The notes under the pieces were generated by a model. It was not told the DNA's origin, searched no databases, and saw only the letters and a list, made by a program, of their open reading frames with translations. Shown here piece after piece: positions 17,312 through 26,770 of a DNA stretch of 64,000 nucleotides. The stretch spans positions 6,510,001 to 6,574,000 of the forward strand of contig NZ_CP021780.1 in the NCBI RefSeq assembly GCF_002192415.1, given 5' to 3'. How positions within the stretch are numbered: position 1 is the stretch's first letter; every line of letters begins with the position of its first letter. This DNA comes from Paenibacillus donghaensis (lineage in GTDB: Bacteria; Bacillota; Bacilli; Paenibacillales; Paenibacillaceae). The translations under genes were made by a program, and so were the position numbers.

Positions 17312-18313
17312 ATGGAGCCGCTTACCGATCCTTTTGGACGATTGCATGATTATATGCGAATTTCGGTTACCGACCGCTGCAACCTGCGCTGCATTTATTG
17401 TATGCCTGCAGAAGGGATGGAATTCCAGCCGCAGGACGAGATTCTGAGCTATGAGGAAATCGCCGCCGTTGTGGAGTCGCTGGCCCCGGCAGGGCTGCGC
17501 AAGGTCCGGCTGACCGGGGGAGAACCGCTGGTGCGCAAGGATCTGGAGAAGCTGGTAGCTATGCTGTCCGCCATACCGGGCATTGAGGATATCTCACTCA
17601 CCACCAATGGTATGATGCTCCCTGCGAAGGCAGAACTGCTGAAGGAAGCCGGGCTGTCGCGGGTGAACATCAGCCTGGATTCCTTGCGCCAGGACCGCTT
17701 CTCCATGATTACCCGCGGAGGTGAGGTCAGCCGGGTGCTGAAGGGCATTGAAGCCGCCCAGGCAGCCGGGCTGTCTCCGATCAAGCTGAACGTAGTCTTG
17801 ATGAAAGGGATTAACGACGATGAGATTAAGGACTTTATCTCGCTGACCCTGAACCGTCCGCTGAATGTGCGGTTTATTGAATATATGCCAATCGGCAGCG
17901 CCAGCGATTCCTGGCGGCAAACGTATCTGCCGCTGGAGACGGTGCTTGAAGCCTGCGCCGAGGCGGGCTGGGAGACCGAGGAGGCGGATATGCCCTCCGG
18001 CAATGGTCCTTCCCAGAACCGCCGGATTGTCGGTGCCAAGGGCACTTTCGGGCTGATCCATCCGGTCAGCGATCATTTCTGCGACAACTGCAACCGGCTG
18101 CGGCTGACAGCAGACGGGCACATCAAGGCCTGCCTCTACTGGGCAGACGAATACCCTGTACGCCCGCTGATTGGCGATCCCGAGGCCATACGCAGCCAGT
18201 TCCGCCAGGCACTCGGCAACAAGCCGCATAATCATGAAATGGCCTTGGCACTGGAGCAGAAAGCCCAGAGCCATACGCCAACCGCACGGCGGATGTCGCA
18301 AATCGGCGGCTAG
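17312..18313 (+). CDS. moaA: GTP 3',8-cyclase MoaA
   Basis: Radical SAM enzyme making (8S)-3',8-cyclo-7,8-dihydroguanosine 5'-triphosphate from GTP, the first step of molybdenum cofactor synthesis (MoaC completes cPMP). The 333-aa protein has both iron-sulfur sites: C23-x3-C27-x2-C30 in [14 protein letters not shown], and C257-x2-C260-x13-C274. The C-terminal double glycine needed for activity is present (SQIGG). The ATG follows GAGAGGAG. No other moa/moe gene is adjacent; the divergent torD-like gene shares the molybdoenzyme theme. Confidence 0.96.
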   Translation: MEPLTDPFGRLHDYMRISVTDRCNLRCIYCMPAEGMEFQPQDEILSYEEIAAVVESLAPAGLRKVRLTGGEPLVRKDLEKLVAMLSAIPGIEDISLTTNGMMLPAKAELLKEAGLSRVNISLDSLRQDRFSMITRGGEVSRVLKGIEAAQAAGLSPIKLNVVLMKGINDDEIKDFISLTLNRPLNVRFIEYMPIGSASDSWRQTYLPLETVLEACAEAGWETEEADMPSGNGPSQNRRIVGAKGTFGLIHPVSDHFCDNCNRLRLTADGHIKACLYWADEYPVRPLIGDPEAIRSQFRQALGNKPHNHEMALALEQKAQSHTPTARRMSQIGG

Positions 18314-18333
18314 CCGCGTATCTCATCCTCCCG

Positions 18334-18398
18334 CTGCAACCCAGTGCTGACGCTTTCCACTCTGTTCAGGGTGAAGCTCGGCACGCTTTGGGTTGCAG
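18334..18398. terminator. Hairpin between convergent moaA and lysE-type genes
   Basis: CTGCAACCCA (18334-18343) pairs perfectly with TGGGTTGCAG (18389-18398) across a 45-base loop. It lies exactly in the gap between two convergent genes but has no T run, so the terminator role is inferred from place and shape. Confidence 0.4.
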
Positions 18399-18414
18399 AG
18401 CGGACTGAAGCGGA

Positions 18415-19026
18415 TCAGAGCAGTTGCCACAGCTGCAGACACATGTACAGTGCTACTCCCCAAATTAGCAGCGCAGAGCTTTTGTTCAGCAGCCGGAGCA
18501 GACTGCCGGATGCTGCGGCCCGGCCCAGCTGCCGGCCTGCTGCGGCCAAGGCTAAGAACCAGACCCAGGACACTGCTGCTGTAGTGGCGGCAAAGGTCCA
18601 GCGCTCCAGCCCGGCGTACTGCAGGGCATTGGTTCCAATAACGCCAACCGTGTCCATTAAGGCATGCGGGTTCAGCAAGGAGACCGACAGTGCGTACCCC
18701 ACCTGCTCCTTCAGTGACAACAGTCTGCTGTCTCCCGACGCCGGAGCCTCCCGCCAGATTTTCCAGCCCATAAAGCCCAGAAACGCAATGCCAGCCCCAT
18801 ATACCACCGGAGTCACCCATCCGATAGAGAATACAACCAGCGACACTCCGCCCACAGCGGCGGCGATCAGCAGGGTATCACATAATGCGGCGGTGAGAAC
18901 GACCGGAAGTGCTCTGGCAAACCTCGGCTGCAAAGCTCCCTGGTTGAAAACAAATATATTCTGCACACCCAGCGGCAAAATAAGGCCAAACGCTAGTATC
19001 ACTCCATGTAGAATGGCTTCAGTCAT
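18415..19026 (-). CDS. LysE/ArgO-family amino-acid exporter
   Basis: Inner-membrane exporter of basic or other amino acids (203 aa, about six membrane segments). The N-terminus AFGLILPLGVQNIFVFNQGA is the classic LysE/ArgO signature, followed by AALCDTLLIAAAVGG and a central LLNPHALMDTVGVIG. Start is ATG after AGAAGGTG. The divergent neighbour is a MocR-type regulator with a PLP-binding domain, a common pairing in which the regulator senses an amino acid or amine and switches on the exporter; that control is inferred. Confidence 0.9.
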   Translation of the reverse strand: MTEAILHGVILAFGLILPLGVQNIFVFNQGALQPRFARALPVVLTAALCDTLLIAAAVGGVSLVVFSIGWVTPVVYGAGIAFLGFMGWKIWREAPASGDSRLLSLKEQVGYALSVSLLNPHALMDTVGVIGTNALQYAGLERWTFAATTAAVSWVWFLALAAAGRQLGRAAASGSLLRLLNKSSALLIWGVALYMCLQLWQLL

Positions 19027-19110
19027 TATCGCACCTTCTCTTCTGATTATTCATTCAGACGTCCGGAGGGAAAAAGGGGGCTCCGAAAGGCATCCTCCAC
19101 AGCCCCATTG

Positions 19111-19355
19111 ATTTAGTTGCGAAAGTGCATCTAATTGGCGAATTTCTTGCGTTTTGGAGGAAATAGATGCAAAAAGGCATCTAATTTGGTCTTCTGAGCG
19201 AAATAAGTCCGATTTACTCTTGATTAGTTGCATATTTGCATTTATTCGATCGCTGATAGGAGTTTTGGTTGAATTTAGTTGCACTTTCGCATCTAATTGC
19301 ATTGAACGTTCCAGGGTAACCTTCTAAATCCTCACTAGGATGTAACGTAGTAACC
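19111..19355. mobile_element. GTTACT-family element, type i
   Basis: Uninterrupted copy of the element that is split by nested insertions at 3967-4729. It has four hairpin-like units with TTAGTTGC/GCATCTAA arms, then CTTCTAAATCCTCACTAGGA and the end GTAACGTAGTAACC. The left terminus is not recognisable. It fills most of the space between the LysE and MocR genes. Confidence 0.75.
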
Positions 19356-19451
19356 AGTGGCTTGCATCAGTGAGCGTGGCAGTCAGCCGCCGCTTGACCG
19401 ATCATACCGCGCCTATCCGGCGACGTAACCATCCAAGTTCCATACTGGGAC

Positions 19452-19489
19452 CCAACCAAGATTTAAACTGGTTGGCCCCATGGTATAAT
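19452..19489 (+). promoter_or_regulatory. MocR promoter with an overlapping palindromic operator
   Basis: A perfect -10 TATAAT (19484-19489) lies 23 bases before the MocR start. Immediately upstream, CCAACCA (19452-19458) and TGGTTGG (19469-19475) form a perfect 7-bp inverted repeat around ten bases, overlapping where the -35 should be. It is a candidate operator for autoregulation by the MocR protein. Confidence 0.55.
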
Positions 19490-19512
19490 TCAGGCATGAA
19501 GGAGGGGTCCAT

Positions 19513-20952
19513 ATGCACCGTTGGAAACCCAATCTTAATTCGCCTGTTCCGCTGCATCGTCAAATCTCGGCCTATATGCTGGAGCGGATCTCCAGCGGTG
19601 ATTGGCCGCCAGGAACACAAATAGCCCCACAGCGGGAGCTGTGCAGGCTGTTTGGCGTGAACCGAAGCACGGTGGTTACCGCTCTGGGGCAGCTGTCGGC
19701 GCTGGGACTGATTGAAGGCAGACGCGGCGGGGGAACCAGGGTCAGCCCTGCCGCAGCCGGGCAATCCGGCGGCTGGCACAGCTATCTTGAAGAGGGCAGC
19801 CATTATCCCAATCTGCCTGCGGTCCAGGCGATCAACCGGCTGGAATTCGAGCCGGGGCTGATCCGCCTCGGCACCGGCGAGCTGGCCCCGGGGCTGCTGC
19901 CGGAGCAGACCATGATGCAGATCCTCGGCGAGCTGTCCTGCCAGCCGCAGCTGCCGCTGTCCTACGAGGAGCCGCTTGGCAGCCTCCGGCTGCGCAAGGC
20001 GCTCAGCAGCCAGCTCGCCTCCAGCGGAATTCAAGCCGACCCGTCATCGATTCTGATTACGTCGGGGGCACTTCAAGGACTCCAGCTGATCGCTGTCGGC
20101 CTGCTGCCGCGCGGGTCCACCATTCTGCTGGAGAAGCCTTCCTATCTCTACTCCATTCATTCCTTCCAGTCCGCCGGGGTGAAGTTCTGCGGACTGCCCA
20201 TGGATGAGGAGGGAATGCTCATCTCCGCCATCTCTGCAGAAGCCGCGCGGACCCGGGCAGCTATGCTCTACAGCATCCCCGGCTTCCATAATCCTACCGG
20301 CGTGCTGATGAGCGCTCAGCGCAGGCTGGAGGTGATGGAGACCACGGCTGCATTGGATCTGCCTATTCTGGAGGACGGGGCCTATCAGGAGTTATGGCTG
20401 GACTCGCCGCCTCTGCCTCCGCTCAAGGCGCTGGACCAGGAAGGACGGGTGCTTCACCTCGGCACCCTCTCGAAATCGGTTAGCCCCGGCCTGCGGCTGG
20501 GCTGGGTAGTCGGGCCTGCGCCGGTCATCGACCGGCTGGCTGACATCAAGATGCAGAGCGACTACGGCTCCAGCACGCTCTCGCAGCTGGTAGCCGCCCG
20601 CTGGCTGGAGGGCGGCTACCACGAAGCCCATCTCACCAAGCTGCGCGGCGAGCTGCGCAGCCGGAGGGCAGCTCTGCTGGAGCTGCTGCAGGTTCACTTC
20701 GCCGGACTTGCTGCCTGGAATATACCTGCAGGGGGCTTCTATGTCTGGCTGTCCCTGCATACCCCGCTGCCGCCGCACCGGCTGTTCAAGGCCGCATTGC
20801 AGGCCGGGGTGCTGCTGAATACCGGGGATCTCTACGACCGCAGTGACGGCCGGCATCTGCGGCTCTCCTATGCCTATGCCTCATTGCCGGAGCTGAAGGC
20901 CGGCATTGTCGCTCTGGCGAATATCATCCGCCATTGGTCAAATGACAAGTAA
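19513..20952 (+). CDS. MocR-type regulator (GntR winged helix plus aminotransferase domain)
   Basis: A 479-aa two-domain regulator: N-terminal GntR-type winged helix (about 10-75; GDWPPGTQIAPQRELCRLFG then VNRSTVVTALGQLSALGLIEG) and a PLP fold-type I aminotransferase domain (about 105-475) with GTLSKSVSPGLRLGW, where the lysine should bind pyridoxal phosphate. Proteins of this type (GabR, PdxR) sense amines or vitamin B6 rather than acting as enzymes. Strong GGAGGGG site before ATG. It is divergent from the LysE-type exporter, its likely target. Confidence 0.92.
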   Translation: MHRWKPNLNSPVPLHRQISAYMLERISSGDWPPGTQIAPQRELCRLFGVNRSTVVTALGQLSALGLIEGRRGGGTRVSPAAAGQSGGWHSYLEEGSHYPNLPAVQAINRLEFEPGLIRLGTGELAPGLLPEQTMMQILGELSCQPQLPLSYEEPLGSLRLRKALSSQLASSGIQADPSSILITSGALQGLQLIAVGLLPRGSTILLEKPSYLYSIHSFQSAGVKFCGLPMDEEGMLISAISAEAARTRAAMLYSIPGFHNPTGVLMSAQRRLEVMETTAALDLPILEDGAYQELWLDSPPLPPLKALDQEGRVLHLGTLSKSVSPGLRLGWVVGPAPVIDRLADIKMQSDYGSSTLSQLVAARWLEGGYHEAHLTKLRGELRSRRAALLELLQVHFAGLAAWNIPAGGFYVWLSLHTPLPPHRLFKAALQAGVLLNTGDLYDRSDGRHLRLSYAYASLPELKAGIVALANIIRHWSNDK

Positions 20953-20964
20953 ACAAATTTGTCA
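20943..20964. promoter_or_regulatory. Inverted repeat upstream of the TetR gene
   Basis: TGACAA and TTGTCA arms spaced by ten bases, overlapping the MocR stop codon; the right arm could also serve as a -35 element. Candidate autoregulatory operator of the following TetR gene. Confidence 0.4.
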
Positions 20965-21009
20965 CTCTGTTTGCGCTTATGATAAGCTTGAGAGCAAGAG
21001 GTGAAGGGA

Positions 21010-21633
21010 ATGAAGAGCAGAACAAACAATTTTCTAAGCAAAACAGATATTCTGAATGCGGCTGACCAAACCTTCCGCAGATTCGGCCCGGACAAAACAT
21101 CGGTTACGGATGTGGCCAAGCTGCTCGGTGTCAGCCACGGTACGCTGTATCGGCATTATCCCAGCAAAGCCGCCTTAAGAGAGGCTGTCACAGAGCGCTG
21201 GCTGGAGGAGCAGATCATTATTCCGCTTGCGGAGCTTGTGGAGCAGGCCGCAGGCAGCCCCCTGCAGAATCTGCGCGCATACGTGGAGAAGCTGATTGAG
21301 CTGAAGCAACGCAGTGAAGCGCAGGACCCGGAGTTGTTCTCCATGTATGCTGCAGTTACGGGTCAGGCTACCGAACTGATCGAAACCCACCTGCAGCGTA
21401 TAGTCAGCCAGCTGGGCCGTCTTGTCGAACAAGGCCGTGCCGCCGGAGTCCTTGCCGTAGACGAGGATTCCGAGGTGACGGCCCGCTGCATTATCCACGC
21501 CACCTCCCGCTTTCATCATCCGGGCCATGCCTACGAGTGGAAATCACCGGCAACCCGCGGGGAGTTCCTGCAGCTGTGGAGCCTGCTGGAGCGGGGACTC
21601 GTCTCTCCGCAAGCACATTTCAAGGCAGATTAG
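21010..21633 (+). CDS. TetR family transcriptional regulator
   Basis: 207-aa regulator with an N-terminal helix-turn-helix (ADQTFRRFGPDKTSVTDVAK then LLGVSHGTLYRHYPSKAALR, about 15-58) and a helical ligand-binding domain. I choose ATG 21010, following GAGGTGAAGGGA, over the in-frame GTG at 21001. Its 3' end overlaps the convergent histidine kinase gene by 14 bases. No adjacent transporter is co-directional, so the target is not obvious. Confidence 0.88.
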   Translation: MKSRTNNFLSKTDILNAADQTFRRFGPDKTSVTDVAKLLGVSHGTLYRHYPSKAALREAVTERWLEEQIIIPLAELVEQAAGSPLQNLRAYVEKLIELKQRSEAQDPELFSMYAAVTGQATELIETHLQRIVSQLGRLVEQGRAAGVLAVDEDSEVTARCIIHATSRFHHPGHAYEWKSPATRGEFLQLWSLLERGLVSPQAHFKAD

Positions 21634-22672
21634 GCAGGCTTACTACAATTGAGGTGCCTTCGCCGGGAACACTTGCCGCCGTGGCCGTACCTTGATGAAC
21701 CTCGGCAATCTTCCTGACCAAGGACAGCCCCAGCCCACTGCCGCCGCCACTGGCGCTGCGGGCCTTGTCTGCCTTGTAGAACCGTTCGAAGATGTGGGAC
21801 AGATCCTCGGCGGCGATGCCGATACCGCTGTCCCTGACCTCTACTTCAACCCGGCTCGCTGTCTGCCTCAGACTAATATGGATCCGCCCTCCCGGCGGCG
21901 TGAATTTGATGCTGTTATGCAGCAGATTGGTCCAGATCTGGCTCAGCAGATCCTGGGACGCATGAATAGTGACCTCATCCAGCTCCGCCTCCACCTCAAT
22001 CTGTTTCTCCAGCCACTGCGGCTCGGCAACGACAATGATCTCCCGCAGCTGCTTATCCAGCGGATAGGATTTCCGCTCAAAGGGAAAGCTGCCGGCCTCC
22101 AACACCGACAGCTTGAGCAGATTATCACTTAGTCCTGACAGGCGGGTGCTCTCCGCTTCAATAATCTCCAGATAATGTTTTCTGCTCTCCGCGTCCAACG
22201 TCTCTCTTTGCAACGCACGGGTAAACCCGCGGATTGAAGTCAGCGGCGACTGGATTTCATGCGAAACATTGGAGATGAAATCCTGGCGCATCGTCTCCAT
22301 CCGTCCCAGCTCACTGGCCATATCGTTAATACTCTCCACAATTTCGCCGAAATCGCCGTAGTTCTTGTTTCTCTCCAGCACTACATTGAAATCACCCTTG
22401 GCGATCCTGCCGATGGCTTCAATGACCGACCGGTAGAAGACACGCTCCCAGCCGCGGATTAGCGAGGATAACGCCATCCCCAGCAACAGCAGAAATACGA
22501 TCCCAATCAGTGTAACGATCAGTTGGTCCACATAGGCATAATGGGGACGCCCGAATCTGCTGTAGACCACCAGATTCATCAGATAATACGCTGCCGTCCA
22601 GCTGACGGCAACCGCGCTGAAGAAGGCGAGATGAAACAGCAGCTGGCGGACTATTTTCTTAAATAAACTCAT
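21620..22672 (-). CDS. Sensor histidine kinase
   Basis: Membrane sensor kinase of 350 aa: two transmembrane segments (about 11-36 and 49-71) with almost no extracytoplasmic loop, a HAMP linker (75-125), a phospho-acceptor H138 in FISNVSHEIQSPLTSIRGF, and a C-terminal ATPase domain with DSGIGIA and GSGLGLSLV. The tiny sensing loop suggests it reads the membrane or a partner protein, as in kinases coupled to ABC exporters. It overlaps the response regulator by four bases (ATGA) and is the last gene of the ABC-regulator-kinase operon. Confidence 0.93.
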   Translation of the reverse strand: MSLFKKIVRQLLFHLAFFSAVAVSWTAAYYLMNLVVYSRFGRPHYAYVDQLIVTLIGIVFLLLLGMALSSLIRGWERVFYRSVIEAIGRIAKGDFNVVLERNKNYGDFGEIVESINDMASELGRMETMRQDFISNVSHEIQSPLTSIRGFTRALQRETLDAESRKHYLEIIEAESTRLSGLSDNLLKLSVLEAGSFPFERKSYPLDKQLREIIVVAEPQWLEKQIEVEAELDEVTIHASQDLLSQIWTNLLHNSIKFTPPGGRIHISLRQTASRVEVEVRDSGIGIAAEDLSHIFERFYKADKARSASGGGSGLGLSLVRKIAEVHQGTATAASVPGEGTSIVVSLPNLP

Positions 22673-23352
22673 GTCTCGCCCTCCAGACGGTAGCCAAGTC
22701 CACGGATGGTGCGGATGGAGAAGCCGTATTTCTCACGGGGGAACCGTTCCCGTAGTCTGTTGATATGCACATCCAGCGTCCGCTCATTGCCTTCATAGTC
22801 ATAGCCCCAGATTTCTTCAATCAGCCGGTCACGCGTCAGCGTCTGCCCCGGATAGCTGCCCAGCTTGAACAGCAGCTCATACTCCTTCAGCGGCAGCACG
22901 GCCTCGCCGTATTCCGAGGTGGCTTCATACGTTCTGCGGTTCATCCGCAGGTGGCCGATGGTCACACTCTGGGCAGCGGAAATCTGATACCGTTTCAGCA
23001 GCGCTTTTACCCTGGCGATCAGCACGGCCGGCTCAAACGGCTTCACCAGATAATCATCACTGCCCAGCTCGAACCCTTTCACAATCTGCGAGGTCTCACC
23101 TTTGGCCGTCAACATCAGAATGGGACAATCGTACGTCTTGCGCAGACGCCGGCATAGCTCCCAGCCGTCCATATTCGGCATCATCACATCCAGGATCACC
23201 ATATCCACGCTCTTGTTCTCCAAGAAGAGCAGCGCTTCTACACCATCAGAAGCCCCGTAGACCTCCTCGAAACCCTCAGCTCTCAGGAATACTTCCACCA
23301 ATTCGCGGATATGCGGGTCGTCGTCCACTACCAGTATCTTGGCCATTTGCAA
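22669..23352 (-). CDS. OmpR/PhoB-family response regulator
   Basis: Receiver domain (about 4-118) with the acidic pocket VVDDD, phospho-acceptor D55 in [14 protein letters not shown] and K in LVKPF; winged-helix DNA-binding domain (about 130-225) ending [12 protein letters not shown]. 227 aa from the TTG at 23352, six bases after AGGAGG; an ATG two codons later is 12 bases away. Its first 77 bases overlap the 3' end of the ABC transporter gene in another frame, so translation is probably coupled. It pairs with the kinase downstream. Confidence 0.93.
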   Translation of the reverse strand: MQMAKILVVDDDPHIRELVEVFLRAEGFEEVYGASDGVEALLFLENKSVDMVILDVMMPNMDGWELCRRLRKTYDCPILMLTAKGETSQIVKGFELGSDDYLVKPFEPAVLIARVKALLKRYQISAAQSVTIGHLRMNRRTYEATSEYGEAVLPLKEYELLFKLGSYPGQTLTRDRLIEEIWGYDYEGNERTLDVHINRLRERFPREKYGFSIRTIRGLGYRLEGET

Positions 23353-25153
23353 CCGTAACCTCCTCTATGCCGCGGGTCTGCCCCTCTGCTTCTATTCCGG
23401 GAATATTCATCTGCAGCTGCTGGGTAGCAAATTCCCGGTACAGCGCATGGTCCTCCAGCAGCTCCTCATGTCTTCCCGAACCGGTAATCCGGCCTTTCTC
23501 CATAAAAACAATCTGGTCCGCATTCACGACTGTAGCGAGACGGTGGGCAATCACAATCGTCGTCCGCCCGGCCATTAGATTGGACAGGGCCTTCTGCACC
23601 ACCGCCTCCGATTGGCTGTCCAGACTGGAGGTTGCCTCATCCAGCATCAATATCTTCGGATTGCGCAGCAGCGCACGGGCAATGGCAATCCGTTGCCGCT
23701 GTCCGCCGGACAGCTTGACTCCGCGTTCTCCTACATCCGTGTTATACCCTTCCGGCAGCTCATCGATGAAGCCATCGGCATAGGCCATCGCGGCGGCTTG
23801 CCGCATCTCCTCTTCGCTGATGTCGCGCTCCAGCCCATAACCGAGATTCTCCTTAATGGTTCCGGCCAGCAGCGGGCTGTCCTGGGACACATAACCGATC
23901 AGGCTGCGCCAGGAACGCAGCGAGAATTCAGAAACAGGGGTTTCTCCCAGCATAATCCGGCCGCCCACAGGCTGATAGAAACGCTCCAGCAGCGAGAACA
24001 GCGTCGTTTTGCCGCCCCCGCTCGGTCCGACTATGGCTGTCACCTGTCCCGGTAGCATCCGAAAGCTGAGCTGCTTCAGTACCAGCTCACCGCTCTTGTA
24101 GCCAAAGCTGACATTGTCCAGAATAATTGGGCCTTCTGCCCCGTTCGCCTCTCTGCTGCCCGCATACTGTTCCTCTTCAGCAGCAAGGGTCTCGATAATC
24201 CGCTCCGAGGCTCCCTTGGCCTTCTGAATCTGCGTGAAGAACGTCGTCAGCTGGGTCAGCGGCATAATAATCTGGATCAGATAGAGGATAAAAGCAACCA
24301 GTTCCCCCGCCGTAAGCACACCTGCGGATACCTGCATCCCCCCGTAACCGATAATGACCACCAGCAGCATCATGAACACGAAGGAGACCAGCGGGCTGAT
24401 CATGGCGTTGATCTTGCCCTCACGGATGCCGAAGGACAGCAGGTTCATGATGCCTTTCCGGCCTGCTTCATACTCTCTGGTCTCCGCCCCGGAGGCCTTA
24501 ACGAGCCGGATCTCGGACAACACCCCGCTGAGCGTCGCTGTGAAGGAGGCTGTCTCATCCTGCATTCCCTTCGATATCTTGTACATCTGCCGCCCTAGCG
24601 GTACCAGAATCAGCGCAGATAACGGAATGACGGTGAACAGCACCAGTGTCATCTTCCAGTTGAGGTAGAGTAGTACAGAAACCGAACCAATGATCGAAAC
24701 CGCGCCGGTAAACAGCGTTGACAGATGCTCGGAAACCAGCGTCTTGATAATGCCGGTATCATTGGTCATCCGGCTGACACTTTCGCCTGTACGGTTATCG
24801 TTGTAGTAGCTTACCGGCAGCACCAGAAACTTGCGCCACAGCCGGTCCCGCAGGCCGGATACAACCTTCTGCCCCACATAATTCAGCAGATAGATGGATA
24901 CCCCTGCAGCTATCGTCTGCGCGATAAAGGCCCCGGCTATTCCGGCAATCTGCAGCTTGCTGACCGAAGCCAGCGAGAAGCCGTCGACCAGATTCTTGGT
25001 GAACAGCGGAATAACAAGGCCCACCAGTGTCGAGATCATGCTAAGTCCAATGGCAATGGCCAACAGGCCGTAGGATGGTTTGGTTTCTTTCAATAGAGTC
25101 AGGAAAGGTTTCGTCCCCGCTCCTTGCGGTCTTGAAGTTGTAGGGTTGTTCAT
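23276..25153 (-). CDS. ABC transporter, fused permease and ATPase (BmrA-like)
   Basis: Half-transporter exporter of 625 aa, expected to act as a homodimer. N-terminal six-helix membrane domain (about 30-320) and ATPase domain (about 345-590) with Walker [10 protein letters not shown], signature [15 protein letters not shown], Walker [14 protein letters not shown] and the switch histidine in [10 protein letters not shown]. The last ~30 residues are a polar tail encoded in the region shared with the response regulator. It heads the operon with the two-component system; drug or peptide export under kinase control is plausible but inferred. Confidence 0.92.
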   Translation of the reverse strand: MNNPTTSRPQGAGTKPFLTLLKETKPSYGLLAIAIGLSMISTLVGLVIPLFTKNLVDGFSLASVSKLQIAGIAGAFIAQTIAAGVSIYLLNYVGQKVVSGLRDRLWRKFLVLPVSYYNDNRTGESVSRMTNDTGIIKTLVSEHLSTLFTGAVSIIGSVSVLLYLNWKMTLVLFTVIPLSALILVPLGRQMYKISKGMQDETASFTATLSGVLSEIRLVKASGAETREYEAGRKGIMNLLSFGIREGKINAMISPLVSFVFMMLLVVIIGYGGMQVSAGVLTAGELVAFILYLIQIIMPLTQLTTFFTQIQKAKGASERIIETLAAEEEQYAGSREANGAEGPIILDNVSFGYKSGELVLKQLSFRMLPGQVTAIVGPSGGGKTTLFSLLERFYQPVGGRIMLGETPVSEFSLRSWRSLIGYVSQDSPLLAGTIKENLGYGLERDISEEEMRQAAAMAYADGFIDELPEGYNTDVGERGVKLSGGQRQRIAIARALLRNPKILMLDEATSSLDSQSEAVVQKALSNLMAGRTTIVIAHRLATVVNADQIVFMEKGRITGSGRHEELLEDHALYREFATQQLQMNIPGIEAEGQTRGIEEVTVANGQDTGSGRRPAYPRIGGSIPES

Positions 25154-25347
25154 GGTTATTCTCCTTTGCTATTTCAATCTGACGCAGCAGGCACACAGCC
25201 TTTTTTCCTGCCGCTTCCCAACCATACCTGCGGTTTATAAACTGAAGTTAAACGAAGATCACTCCCGGTGATCTCCATCTTTATTTGTCCACTCCTTTTC
25301 CAGAGATTTGAATATCTGCTCAAAAGTTGGTTTGTATCCCTTTTCAA

Positions 25348-25357
25348 CACGTGTTAC
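25348..25357. promoter_or_regulatory. Palindrome upstream of the MFS gene
   Basis: AACACGTGTT is a perfect 10-bp palindrome lying between the divergent ABC and MFS genes, about 70 bases upstream of the chosen MFS start. Candidate operator; nothing further identifies the protein that binds it. Confidence 0.3.
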
Positions 25358-25429
25358 AGTGATAGCAAAGGCCGATATTCGACCGATAGTTTGCAGGCAA
25401 GGCATCCAAGCGGGAAAGGAGTGCCCAAT

Positions 25430-26653
25430 TTGCGGGAGAATCCGGGTAAGCAAGCTTCCTACACTTCTTTAAAAGGCTTCAACTTTTTCGTATATGGAAC
25501 GATGGTGCTCTTCACCAGTTTCTTTCAACTATACCTTCAGGATGTGGGCATGAACAAGCTGGAGATTGGTGCCGTGATGTCCATGGGCGCGCTGGTTTCC
25601 ATTGTTGCCAACCCTTTCTGGGGAATCTGGAGTGACCGGTATCAGAATATACGGCGGATCGTCATGATCATGCTGACGGGAACGCTGATATTGACACAGC
25701 TGGTTTTTCAGGCGAATACATATGAGATGATCTTTATCTGCCTTGCCTTGTTCTATTTCTTTCAAGGACCGCTGTTTGCACAGAGCAATACGATGATCCT
25801 CAGCTATATCGAAGGCACGGACCAACGTTTTCGCACCTTTCGGCTCTGGGGTTCACTGGGCTGGGCATTTACAGCGATTATTGCCGGACCCATTCTGGAA
25901 TGGACGGATGTCTCTGTATTGTCCTACCTGTTCGCAGTTCTGCTGTTCGCGTCCATGGTCTGTCTACTCTTGCTGCCAAGGCTGAGAAGCAACATCGGTA
26001 TGGCGCCCATGCCGTTCTACGGCTTGCGTACGATTCTGCTTCATCCTTTTTTCCTGTGTTTTCTGTTCTTCGGCATTATGGTATCTATTCCCAATACAAT
26101 GAATACTACATTTATGTCGCTTTATATTACAGAGCTGGGCGGCAGCAAAAGCATGATCGGCTTCGCCGTGTTTCTCTCCTCGATTCTGGAGGTGGCGGTG
26201 TTCCTGCTCTGCGACCGTCTGCTGAAGCGGCGGATTCCCATGCTGCTCGGCTGGCTGGCTGTCGTCAGCGCCCTGTTCGTCCTGCGCTGGTGGCTGATGG
26301 CCGCTGCCACTACGCCGCTGCAGGTGGCCCTCATCCAGGTCCTGCACTGCATTACCTTCGGCGGTTTCTTCTACGTCGGAACCCAGCTGACTATGCTGCT
26401 GATTCCCCGTCCGTACCGCTCTTCCGGACAAGCGCTTTATGCGTTGACCTGGAGCGGACTGTCAGGTATTCTCGGCGGTATCCTTGGAGGCTGGCTGTAT
26501 CAGAATCTCGGAGCACAGAGCATGTATCAGTCCAGTGTATTCCTGGCGCTGGTCGGTGCGGTTGGCTTCGGCTTCATGTGGCTGTTCGTGATCCGCGGCG
26601 GCTATCGCCCACTCTCTGAGGAGAGTGAAGATCTATTCGAGATCGAGGTCTAA
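25430..26653 (+). CDS. Major facilitator superfamily transporter
   Basis: Twelve-helix secondary transporter of about 407 aa, of the LacY-like/3-phenylpropionate-permease type judged by its N-terminus (GFNFFVYGTMVLFTSFFQLY) and loop GIWSDRY. The frame is open from 25268, but the first 54 codons are not transporter-like. The TTG at 25430, eight bases after AAAGGAG, puts the first helix at the normal distance. Substrate unknown. It diverges from the ABC-two-component operon and has its own terminator. Confidence 0.85.
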   Translation: MRENPGKQASYTSLKGFNFFVYGTMVLFTSFFQLYLQDVGMNKLEIGAVMSMGALVSIVANPFWGIWSDRYQNIRRIVMIMLTGTLILTQLVFQANTYEMIFICLALFYFFQGPLFAQSNTMILSYIEGTDQRFRTFRLWGSLGWAFTAIIAGPILEWTDVSVLSYLFAVLLFASMVCLLLLPRLRSNIGMAPMPFYGLRTILLHPFFLCFLFFGIMVSIPNTMNTTFMSLYITELGGSKSMIGFAVFLSSILEVAVFLLCDRLLKRRIPMLLGWLAVVSALFVLRWWLMAAATTPLQVALIQVLHCITFGGFFYVGTQLTMLLIPRPYRSSGQALYALTWSGLSGILGGILGGWLYQNLGAQSMYQSSVFLALVGAVGFGFMWLFVIRGGYRPLSEESEDLFEIEV

Positions 26654-26675
26654 AGAGACCGGATGCCCCCTTCAT

Positions 26676-26725
26676 ACAAAAGCTGCCCCGCCTGTAGATT
26701 CCTCTACTTGCGGAGCAGCTTTTGT
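26676..26725 (+). terminator. Terminator of the MFS gene (bidirectional)
   Basis: ACAAAAGCTGC pairs perfectly with GCAGCTTTTGT, with CCCCGC/GCGGA extending the stem; T-rich on both sides. It also lies downstream of the convergent glnS gene. Confidence 0.8.
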
Positions 26726-26770
26726 GCATATTGAGCCTGATGATACCCAAGCTAAGTAATTAGCTTGGCC

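Noticed and set aside
17312..17340. Moco riboswitch before moaA
   Set aside because: The promoter lies only about 28 bases before the start codon, leaving no room for the aptamer.
25259..25453. Minus-strand frame ending GYKPTFEQIFKSLEKEW, upstream of the ABC operon
   Set aside because: The last 30 residues look protein-like, but there is no usable start codon with a ribosome site and it covers the probable MFS promoter. Kept only as a possible small ORF.
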